This document shows positions 57,901 through 64,000 of a stretch of 64,000 bases of DNA, piece after piece (position 1 is the first letter of the stretch; every line of letters begins with the position of its first letter). The notes below the pieces were generated by a model. It was given only the letters and a program-made list of their open reading frames with translations, was not told the origin of the DNA and did no database searches. The position numbers and the translations under genes were made by a program. The DNA is taken from positions 5,521,501 to 5,585,500 of the forward strand of contig OU696588.1 in assembly GCA_916048095.2 (NCBI GenBank). The letters are read 5' to 3'. The DNA comes from Sacculina carcini (taxonomy: Eukaryota > Arthropoda > Thecostraca > Sacculinidae).

Positions 57901-59106
57901 TGAACTCAATACGTCGTCAATTCGAGTGATCGGATATGCGTTCTTCCTCGTGTTTTTGTTGAGCTTTCGATAATCGACACACAATCGCTTGTTCCCATCC
58001 TTTTTGTCTACTATGACTATGGGTGACGCCCACGGTGATCTTGATGTTCTTATTAGTTTGGCGTCGAGCAAGTCATTAACTTCTTTTTCCACAAAATCTC
58101 TCTGACTATATGGCAGCCGATATGGTTGTGATTTGATCGGTGCGTGTTCTCCAGTGTCTATTTTCATCTCCACAATGTCTGTTTTTCCCAAATCTTTATT
58201 CGAGCGAGCAAACAGATCTCTGTTGTGTTCTATAAGCGCTGTTATCTCGTGTCGTTCAGTGCGATTTAGATGTGACATATCTGGCAACTCCCAGGCTTCT
58301 TCTTTATTTCGCTGATCTTCGACTGATGCTACGGTGTAGTTTGCCAATGGTTCTGCGTAGCCGATGACAAGGTTAGCTGGAAGAGTCTGAGATCGGGATG
58401 AGTTGTTGGCTAGATTCATGCTCAACATTTTTCGTTGATCTGCTCTCGTTATCACTGACATTACCGACAAGTTTGGTTCGTTCTTGAATATTGGCAAATT
58501 GCTGTCAAATCGTACAACGATGTCAGTTTCAATCATGTTCTTTGATGTGACATACGACATGCAGCCTTCTACTGATGAACGAGGAGGGATAGTTACTTTA
58601 TCGATCAGTCGCACCACTGATCCTGCGCACGTTTTTGTTCGTGATTTTGGTTTCAATGATATTACGTTGTCGCCGATACACAGAGTTTTGTTACCGAAGT
58701 TCAGCGTCACACCATACGCTGAAAAGAAATCTACTCCCAATATGCAATCATATTTCAAACCGACCACGACTCTGAATCTATAATTGTCCGAGAATTTCGC
58801 CAATCTTATGCATACTTCTGCACTTCCCACATTGTCTAGGGCTTTTCCAGAAGCCCCAATCAGTTTTACATCCGGGATATTACAAAACTTGTATTCATCT
58901 TGGTCAAGCTTATCGAGAAAAGCTTTTGATATCAGAGACACATCACATCCTGAATCAATCAAAACGTCGGCCCTGTGGCGGCCAATAAAACAGAAACATG
59001 TTGGGGTATCGTTACGAACATTTACTGACGCTACTTTCAATGGACCATTATACTGCTCTTTCGCCACACCCAGGCTGGTCCTACCGGTGGGCGGCGCTAG
59101 TTTCCC
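54916..59106 (-). CDS. pol: E3 Pol (protease, RT, RNase H, integrase)
   Basis: Open from the slippery site to 54916; about 1396 residues after the shift. Protease VLIDSGCDVSLIS lies at the N-terminus. RT has KRLCVDYRKLN, YFSSLDLKSGFWQI, FGLACAPAIF and TYMDDLIVYS (Asp pair about 464-465 counted from 59067). RNase H has IYTDASQDSIGATL. Integrase has HNGFFGGHFG to CKTCTPC, and ISIDTSG, IVSDNGLEF, SNAKVERFHR as the DDE core. A GPY/F-like region (VYYSYPAGHR to VHVENLRLR) follows. The last 230 residues are acidic and basic low-complexity sequence with SDDASDEDD. These are classic Ty3/Gypsy features, all intact. Confidence 0.92.
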   Translation of the reverse strand, partial: GKLAPPTGRTSLGVAKEQYNGPLKVASVNVRNDTPTCFCFIGRHRADVLIDSGCDVSLISKAFLDKLDQDEYKFCNIPDVKLIGASGKALDNVGSAEVCIRLAKFSDNYRFRVVVGLKYDCILGVDFFSAYGVTLNFGNKTLCIGDNVISLKPKSRTKTCAGSVVRLIDKVTIPPRSSVEGCMSYVTSKNMIETDIVVRFDSNLPIFKNEPNLSVMSVITRADQRKMLSMNLANNSSRSQTLPANLVIGYAEPLANYTVASVEDQRNKEEAWELPDMSHLNRTERHEITALIEHNRDLFARSNKDLGKTDIVEMKIDTGEHAPIKSQPYRLPYSQRDFVEKEVNDLLDAKLIRTSRSPWASPIVIVDKKDGNKRLCVDYRKLNKNTRKNAYPITRIDDVLSSLGNAKYFSSLDLKSGFWQIPMHPDSVEKTTFTCYLGSFDFLYMPFGLACAPAIFSELMNTVLQGIQFKFCTTYMDDLIVYSPTFEEHIRHISIVFDRLREANLKLKMSKCEFLKPEINYLGHLVSPEGIKPDPRKISAIQKLVPPTNVREIRSFIGLTGYYRRFVDNYAKIAKPMIALTRKHAKFHWTQECQEAFDELRKCLTQVPILAYPDTSKPYKIYTDASQDSIGATLTQVHDDGERVIQFLSHQLSETQRRWPTIEREGFAIVFACQKFRHYLYGSKFTVYCDHKPLRYLFASEMKNPRVQRWAILLDEYGCDVEYISGAKNVVADALSRLKSEQECDVDVINSDRRPGAKLRYEIDPCPDAENDTDFHHKFGDFLSRNKNICTLQKEDDSLASIISALETEDDKPDVGRRYTMIDNTLFHVSNPDHCNRFPGLQVCVPKTLRPSIIKEFHNGFFGGHFGIDKTYAKIRTRFYWPGLYRDVIDYCKTCTPCNMRKLKKQKPPLHDMQIPHHPFEIISIDTSGPFPVSYSGNRFIINIVDHFSGYPESFPVPNKSAESVAKVLMGHILPRHSCPRVIVSDNGLEFCNEIVEKIETFWNIKHIKTSTYHPQSNAKVERFHRVQNDFLAKTTGTLHLNWDTKIPSLLAAYRTAESGTTQLSPFFILYGREPILPMETILNPTQKYYGDDYVTTMMENVQHTFHHVRHHLALSHEKNRELYDKKTTPVVLKAGDPVYYSYPAGHREKLSSPWDPNFRVVSFLSPVTCMIRNQINGATHTVHVENLRLRDTDEVWQPTREDKQHIHHKYYQKKHPVRPGRVQLETREQRDTPEQLDATSDDASDEDDIDDVPLASRLQMRRTFDEMPLAERKVLAQTDEAQIKPHKRKIEDEETGVKVSRTEPKRLRSEDIEEQVENKRGRYEANFVSKDELSEARAKMSLQVDTKTSEPKCMYSPKQSVHSENVSISMGGGKVEIAKMFLEKHAEIWQSLMSM
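59062..59106 (-). promoter_or_regulatory. E3 -1 frameshift signal
   Basis: GGGAAAC (59106-59100) is followed at once by the gag stop TAG (59099-59097), and Pol is in the -1 frame. After the 6-nt spacer TAGCGC, CGCCCACC (59093-59086) can pair with GGTGTGGCG (one bulged base) ending at 59062. Stop placement just after the slippery site is typical of efficient recoding signals. Confidence 0.8.
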
Positions 59107-60155
59107 GTCTGACTCGGCTCATTCACTTGTGATTGTGTTCTGCATTGTCTCCCGATATGCCCTATTTTTCCACATAGATAACATATGGGCTGGCCTTGGT
59201 CTGTCCACCTGTATCGAAATTTATCCACTGGCTGCCGTTGCAGCTGATTTGAGTCGTACCTCGATTCGTGCGCAATCCTGTTGATATTTCTACTTTCTGC
59301 TGGTGTGTTTGGTCTCAAATCCGGAAATTGTTGCTGTCTCTGTTCGCGCCTATCTCTGCGTGGAAATGCATTAGAATGCGTGCGCGGAGGGTATGCTTTT
59401 CGTTGCTGGAAACGAGGGAGCATAGCTGGAGTGTTCGCTGATGAATTCGCAATAGTTTGACAAAGTTTCGAAATGTTTTCTGTCAACGAGCATATATTTT
59501 TCTCGATTGCATCTAGCTTGGCTTCCTGGATTATATCTACATCCATCGGTTCTGGCTCGTTTTGACCTCTGAACAGTGTGTATGTTCTCTCTGTTTGTTG
59601 AGCTTCTACAGCATGATCTATTGCCTCCTGCAGTGTTGTTATTTTACGCTTGATCAGCGAGCGTGCGATGCTGTCAATTGCTATTCCTTTGAGAAATATC
59701 TCCACAAGTGCTAACTGTGCGTCTGGAGCGTCCGGGTTCTCGAATGCATCTAGCGAAAGTTCCAGTATTCTTTCTGCAAAGTTTTGTAGGGGTTCACTTT
59801 TGTGCTGCTTGAGATACCTGAGCTTTTCGCGTGCCCCCTGTGAGCTACATACTTCACTGTATCTGTTTTTGAGGAGCTGCCTCAATCTTGACCATGTCAT
59901 GCTGTGAGTATTTGTCATTTCCCGGTGGGCAAATTTAACCGCTGGTCCCCCTAGAGTCCTTAGTGCTACATTCAACAGTTGAGCATCATTCAATTGTAGC
60001 GAAAGATTGTTGATGTCTGAAACCCAGTTCTGAAATTTCACCGGACTTTCCCCTGAAAATGATCGGACGTGGCTTGCAAAACTGTTTACTTTGAGCTCAT
60101 TTGCTATGTCAGTTAGCGCTTGTGCCATCATAACTGGTTCACTTGATTCGATCAT
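59097..60155 (-). CDS. gag: E3 Gag
   Basis: 352 residues from the ATG at 60155 (an upstream TTG extension is not a plausible start). The middle has the Ty3/Gypsy retrotransposon Gag fold signature: FQNWVSDINNLSLQLND, LGGPAVKFAHREM, WSRLRQLLKNRYSE and EPLQNFAERILEL. Its C-terminus has one CCHC knuckle, CYLCGKIGHIGRQC. The reading frame stops three bases past the slippery heptamer. Gag packages the element RNA in virus-like particles. Confidence 0.9.
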   Translation of the reverse strand: MIESSEPVMMAQALTDIANELKVNSFASHVRSFSGESPVKFQNWVSDINNLSLQLNDAQLLNVALRTLGGPAVKFAHREMTNTHSMTWSRLRQLLKNRYSEVCSSQGAREKLRYLKQHKSEPLQNFAERILELSLDAFENPDAPDAQLALVEIFLKGIAIDSIARSLIKRKITTLQEAIDHAVEAQQTERTYTLFRGQNEPEPMDVDIIQEAKLDAIEKNICSLTENISKLCQTIANSSANTPAMLPRFQQRKAYPPRTHSNAFPRRDRREQRQQQFPDLRPNTPAESRNINRIAHESRYDSNQLQRQPVDKFRYRWTDQGQPICYLCGKIGHIGRQCRTQSQVNEPSQTGN

Positions 60156-60403
60156 TATGCTCTCAATCAACTATTTGTAACACTTAAAGCGTCAATTACA
60201 ATACGTATAAATGGCTCTGATAAGGAGAAAAGAATTGTCACATACCCTCGATGCAGAAAGCTTGTGCGCACTTGTATGGTCCCCGAGTTGGTCGTTCCGG
60301 ACTGGTTCTTCTGTTCTCCTGTTGTTGTTGGTCTTCTTTGTTCCTTGCTCTTGTTGGCGATGATGTTCTTACTTGCGGCTGTTGCTTGATGTCGATCTTC
60401 GAA

Positions 60404-60422
60404 GATCCGGGTCACGGCACCA
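60404..60422 (-). promoter_or_regulatory. E3 primer-binding site, tRNA-His 3' end
   Basis: Five bases after the LTR (ATTTG) the minus strand reads TGGTGCCGTGACCCGGATC. This is the complement of the 3' end of tRNA-His(GUG), ending GTCACGGCACCA, with one or two differences from the vertebrate sequence that I recall. This is a conventional primer site and contrasts with E1 and E2. Confidence 0.75.
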
Positions 60423-60427
60423 CAAAT

Positions 60428-61522
60428 TGTAGTCTTGATTTCTTCTGATAGCACCCGTTTGTGGTCACGGTGGTGCTTCTTCTCGCGATTCTTGTGATAG
60501 TCTAGATTTGTTTTCCCAATAGCTCGTGTTAATAACTCTCCCCCACGGAGGTCTGCCGGTCCAGCTTGTTGAACAAACGTAAACACTGTATTTGTCAACA
60601 GCAGCAGCGTAGCGATGCGATATCAAACAACACACGGACGATAGTGGTCAAACAGCCCAAACACAAAGCACGATCGACCAAGCCACAAGGCTCAACACGA
60701 GTAAACGAATAGACAATAGACCAGACCAAAAACTCTCGAGGACCAAGGTCCAAAAGGACTCCGTAAGACCTAACCCGAAAAAGACCTAGAGAATCGCCTA
60801 CCCGTCTCTTTTATGCGACGCGCGACGGTCAACTGAGGCAGAGCTGGTGCAAGCGCGTACCTATGCTCCTCGCCGGCTGGTTGGTGTTAGTTTCCTCGTA
60901 AATCTCTGACTAATCTTCCCCGGGTGGACAAATTTGGATTCCCTGCTATTGTTTTTGTCGGTTAACCTACTCATCGAGCGGGTAATAAAATTCTCATAAA
61001 GTGGTGTGATTTCTCTGGACGCTCTGGTCAACACGTGTTAAGCGGGAGACAAGTCTGGGGTTGACACATTTATGTGAGATGAATTTATGGCCCCTGCATT
61101 CCTTCACGCGCGCTAGCTGCTTGCAGTAGCTCGTCGCTGTCCGCCACGCGCTCATATTACATGCTGACTAAGCATAGGCGTGCGGGGTTGCCACGCTTGT
61201 TGGGATACACACAGATACGCTTAACAGGCGATTATATAATTAGCTTTTACACACAGAATTAAAGCAGAATAAATGAAGCGAGAAACATCTCTGCTACAGC
61301 ACAGCGCAAGGTCTACATCAAATTATGTGGGAATCCACATAATTTGACCACTAGATGGTCACGGCCATAAAACGAATTATCAAAGCAAGCTTATACACGG
61401 CGAGCTGAATACATGACGAAATACAATTTATAAATTAATAAGATTGTCGTTTGGCACTAATGAATTTGTTTGAGTTCTGTCCACCGCCGACTGTTCTCTC
61501 GACTGATCCATAGATCGATTGT
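60428..61522 (-). repeat. E3 5' LTR (repeat block)
   Basis: Same block as 52629-53723. Its right 83-94 bp encode the same C-terminus (RSMDQS to NLINL) as the chromodomain ORF. Here that segment is fused in frame to E2 gag. Confidence 0.85.
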
Positions 61523-62012
61523 TCGCTCTGATGTATTGTCTGCGCTGCTGTTCGCTCAGCGCAGACATTTCCATTGAGAAAGCATCCTGCATTCTTTGCA
61601 GGTTCGCTCTGACATGACTGGGAAACCCATTCACAAACCTCAATCTACAGATGTTCTCCAATGCTTCACCACCAAAATTATCCAAACAAGCAAGCTTTCT
61701 AATGTCAGTGGCAAATACATCAACTGATTCTCCTTCCCATTTCTTGTCACACAGCTTTTGAAATGCAATAAACGGATCGTCTGCAAACGCCGTTTGCAGC
61801 GCGTACTCGATTCTGTCAGCATTTTCCTGGTCTTCGTCGTTCAATTGCAGAAACAGAGCAAGAGCATCACCTTCTAAGTAGAGATGAATTAAGCTGGCAA
61901 GATCCGTCACCTTTTTCAGCTTCGCCACTAGTTTTGCTTTCTTGAGCCACGCAGCCACATCTCCTTCTCCTGTGAACGGTCTCATTGTGTAGTCACTGCC
62001 CGACACTGCCAT
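61523..62012 (-). pseudogene. gag: E2 Gag, N-terminal part
   Basis: Starts at the ATG at 62012 (MAVSGSDYTMRPF) and shows the same capsid pattern as E1 Gag (GDVAAWLKKAKLV, IHLYLEGDALALFL, KLCDKKWEGESVDVF). It runs through ENICRLRFVNG to MSAL, a segment also present at 52527-52628, and then SEQQRRQYIRAN before the E3 block. The junction contains TGTTCGCT twice, 27 bp apart. Confidence 0.85.
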
Positions 62013-62023
62013 GATCCGATATT

Positions 62024-62035
62024 GGCCGGTTAGCT
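62024..62035 (-). promoter_or_regulatory. E2 primer-binding site, complementary to tRNA-Ile nt 1-12
   Basis: The plus strand here reads GGCCGGTTAGCT, exactly the first 12 nt of animal tRNA-Ile(AAU). On the element strand its complement AGCTAACCGGCC follows the LTR (which ends CCACA) without a gap. As in E1, it is followed by AATAT. No TGG start is present. Confidence 0.7.
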
Positions 62036-62354
62036 TGTGGTTGAATATATTGAAGTAAAGGTGAACACAAATGCACAATGTAAACACGCACTCCACTGAG
62101 CCAGCAACATAAAACACTACGTAGTTAAAATACAATATGCGTATCACAACGATATCTCCACCGCACTCGCACACACTTCTCTCCTCACGCCGAGATTCAA
62201 CACCGCACTGTCTCCCATCAACACGACACTTGATCAACAAACGTATCGCTGCCACCTGATACCTCGTCAGCACCTTGCAACGAGTGCATTGTGCAAACAT
62301 ACACCCACACACAAACATACATACACAATGCGGAACACTACGCCAGCAAATGCA

Positions 62355-62398
<44 letters not shown>

Positions 62399-62473
62399 CA
62401 CACATGCACACACATGCACATAACGAAAACCTTCAACTACAACAATATGACAAGATAATATATCAAAACCACA
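62036..62473 (-). repeat. E2 5' LTR
   Basis: 438 bp, plus-strand TGTGGTTGAA to AAAACCACA, with a longer CA microsatellite (62357-62415) than the 3' LTR. Confidence 0.9.
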
Positions 62474-62599
62474 GTAATTATGCATTTAAATCATAAATAG
62501 GTATCGCATATGATATGGCTTTGAGTTATAACAGTTTAATTATGGGTGTCCATTTTTCTGGACGCTGGGCATCCATTACCTAGTTTCATTGGAAATAAT
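62474..62599. mobile_element. piggyBac-like element, right part
   Basis: Contains GTCCATTTTTCTGGACGC (62548-62565), inverted relative to the hairpin at 48703-48724. The expected terminal GGG-TTAA is not found, so the end is eroded. Confidence 0.4.
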
Positions 62600-62787
62600 G
62601 ATCTGGATATATATACATCGGCGTAGATTGGTGTCGAGGCTCGGGGGGGGGGGGGGGGGGTGACAGCCATCATGCATTAGTGTTTCAAGTTGACTCAGTT
62701 GGTCAATTGCATGGTACCCTCAACTATTTTCAGCCTATTCAATTACAACACACATACCCCAATGAAAAGTGTATTGCGTAATATAAT
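62600..62787. repeat. Dispersed repeat R, copy 2 (interrupted)
   Basis: Inverted match to 45.6-45.83 kb, including GTCGAGGCTCGG followed by a G run and CAATTACAACACACAT. Homology stops at 62787, exactly where the next LTR begins. Confidence 0.7.
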
Positions 62788-63090
62788 TGTGGCTTAATTG
62801 TAATGGCGTAACGATGTGTGCATGGGAGTGTAGGTTTGTGCGTATGGTTGAGTGATTGTAGAGTGTGAGAGGTGCGTACTTGTGTGAATGGATTATTTGT
62901 GCATGTGCTGTATTGCAGCGAGAAGTGTGCAAGATTGCAAGTGTCGAGTGTCAGGTGTCGTTGTGGCTTTGGTTTGATCTGCATGTGTATCTGAGTGTGT
63001 GCGCGCGTATGCAATGGTGTCCTTGTTTTGTCCTCTGAGTTCGTGGAGGAAGTCGTGTTCGGGCGTGCTCGTTGGGCGGTGTGGTCTTGT

Positions 63091-63126
63091 AGGCGCGCGT
63101 GGGACATCGCTGTCCCACGCGCGCCT
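63091..63126 (+). other. Perfect 16-bp hairpin in the TRIM LTR
   Basis: AGGCGCGCGTGGGACA (63091-63106), loop TCGC, and the exact inverse TGTCCCACGCGCGCCT (63111-63126). It lies 23 bp before the LTR end, so it would be near the 3' end of the transcript or at the U5/primer-site region. Confidence 0.9.
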
Positions 63127-63149
63127 GTCTTTCAATACATGTTGTTACA

Positions 63150-63161
63150 AGCTCTTTCGGC
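63150..63161 (+). promoter_or_regulatory. TRIM primer-site candidate (tRNA-Phe nt 1-12, 11/12)
   Basis: AGCTCTTTCGGC follows the LTR directly. It differs at one position from the E1 site AGCTATTTCGGC, at the base facing the near-universal U8 of tRNA. Confidence 0.5.
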
Positions 63162-64000
63162 CTTTTCAGTGATTTGTTTTCTTTCGGCTATTTTGGATCA
63201 TGGAAAACTTTTCTGTATAATTTTAGAGTGGTGGAGTTTTGACCCGGATTCGGCAGCAGTGGTGACAATGCCTTCAGCATCAGCGGCGGACAGGAGCGGT
63301 GTTCAGCGACGTGCCAGAAGTGTTGCAGGGGGCGGCGGTGAAGCGTGGTGCCTGCTGAAGACAGCGGGGAAGCTGTGGCCGAGGGTGCTTGTCGGCCCGC
63401 CTGCTCTGGACACATCGCTGACCTGTCAGAGGAAGCTGCTGGTGCTGGAGCACTGATGTGAAGTGAAGGCTGCCGAAGCCGGGGCGATCTGAGTGGAAGA
63501 CAGGTGGTGTTCGGCAGCGTGGCAAGATGGTGTGCAGGGGGACGGCAGTGGAGCATGGTGCCGGCAAGGAGGCAGCCGGGGAGCTGCGCCGAGGCTGCTC
63601 GCCGTCCCGCCTGGCTAGGACACGTCGCTGGCCTGTCGGAGAAAGCTGTGGTGATGGAGAAGGCCGGTGGAGACGCGGGAATGCGATTGGCGGAGGAGAG
63701 ATGCGGTTGGTGAAAGTGATTTAGCATGGATGAACACGTCGAGTTTCGTCGTTTGGTCGTTTTTCGTTTCGTCGTTTGTCAGATTTTTGCGCACGTACAT
63801 TGCGCACGTACGTGTATTTGTCTGCTTAGGTGCTTAGTTGTTCAGTTGGTTATTGGCGTGCGTAGTGGTGCTGTATTTGCTTCCGTATTTTGTTCGCTTG
63901 CGCAGAACGTGTGATCTTTGAGATCAGGGGGTATGTGGCTTAATTGTAATGGCGTAACGATGTGTAGCATGGGAGTGTAGGTTTGTGCGTATGGTTGAGT

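Larger units (their letters stand above)
52629..61522 (-). mobile_element. Ty3/Gypsy LTR retrotransposon E3, young
   Basis: An 8.9-kb minus-strand element bounded by two 1095-bp direct repeats (52629-53723 and 60428-61522) that I read as identical. gag and pol are intact. The 3' terminus (GACTACA on the minus strand) and primer site are normal. The inferred 5' LTR edge (ACAATCG) is unusual: it is not TG and has no purine tract before it in the 3' copy. The true LTR may therefore be shorter, with adjoining internal sequence carried along by a rearrangement. It sits within E2 gag. Confidence 0.9.
48951..62473 (-). mobile_element. LTR retrotransposon E2, decayed and interrupted by E3
   Basis: Minus-strand element with LTRs at 62036-62473 (5') and 48951-49374 (3'), bounded by GTAAC and GTAAT (4 of 5). 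LTRs differ at about 15 sites plus microsatellite length, so they are several percent apart. Domain order and sequence make it a relative of E1. It has at least two nonsense codons and an altered protease site. E3 splits its gag. Confidence 0.88.
62788..64000 (+). mobile_element. Small non-autonomous LTR element (TRIM-like), cut by window end
   Basis: A 5' LTR (62788-63149) begins TGTGGCTTAATTG and ends GTTGTTACA. The same LTR start recurs at 63934, after the purine tract TGAGATCAGGGGGTA. The internal region is only 784 bp. It holds two diverged copies (about 63295-63455 and 63500-63660) of a GC-rich segment and no Gag or Pol domain. The LTR start TGTGG, the tract TTGAGATCA(A)GGGGG and the post-LTR AGCT motif are shared with E2 or E1, which suggests mobilisation by such elements. 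Confidence 0.75.

Noticed and set aside
61428..62411. One 327-residue protein joining a microsatellite-derived start, E2 Gag and the chromodomain-ORF tail
   Set aside because: It is a chance in-frame fusion: the first part is CA repeat in the LTR, the middle is E2 gag, and the end is E3-derived.
63188..63727. 179-codon minus-strand Pro/Ser/His frame in the TRIM interior
   Set aside because: GC-rich duplicated segment with several open frames on both strands; no domain and no start context. Treated as non-coding.

Overview
This is a repeat-rich metazoan genomic window, most likely from an invertebrate. GT-AG introns, hAT, piggyBac, LINE and LTR elements, and very many CA/TG and TA microsatellites all point to an animal. 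A short interstitial (CCTAA)n tract at 46.32-46.40 kb hints at an arthropod-type telomere motif; that is weak evidence. There is no prokaryotic gene organisation. The long HTHTHT or VCVCVC open frames are microsatellite artefacts.

Host-gene signal is sparse. At the left edge there are two plus-strand exon candidates whose phases join (743-754 and 2509-2564). On the minus strand, 19415-17259 is a convincing two-exon gene for a single-pass membrane protein with one Ig-like domain. A second minus-strand coding exon (22331 to about 20844/20729) follows a good splice acceptor, but its 3' reading frame is ambiguous. Weaker exon candidates lie at 20498-20524, 22674-22731 and 37052-37170.

The rest is layered mobile DNA. 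3.0-14.2 kb holds a hAT MITE, a piggyBac remnant inserted precisely at TTAA, about 20 degenerate copies of a repeat carrying a CCCGCCCGTYGTGCGGAAC motif, and a 2064-bp near-identical tandem duplication. 23.2-35.2 kb is a nest. A roughly 1.46-kb foldback transposon is split by a hAT-like element (itself holding a LINE fragment), by a second hAT element (itself holding an intact LTR retrotransposon, called E1) and by a second foldback element. 37.2-42 kb is a nearly full-length two-ORF LINE. 42.6-46.6 kb is satellite, MITE and microsatellite DNA. 47.1-48.7 kb is a LINE fragment cut by a piggyBac-like end. 48.95-62.47 kb is a decayed LTR retrotransposon (E2), interrupted by a young one (E3, 52.63-61.52 kb). 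The window ends in a small non-autonomous LTR element (62788 to beyond 64000).

Three features of the LTR elements stand out. First, E1 and E2 carry, directly after the 5' LTR, 12 nt complementary to nucleotides 1-12 of tRNA-Phe and tRNA-Ile respectively, instead of the usual complement of a tRNA 3' end; E3 has a conventional tRNA-His 3'-end site. Second, all three elements have the same Gag-Pol recoding cassette: slippery heptamer GGGAAAC in frame, a 6-nt spacer, then a predicted hairpin. Third, E3 carries a separate downstream ORF with a chromodomain. These are the best candidates for something undescribed.
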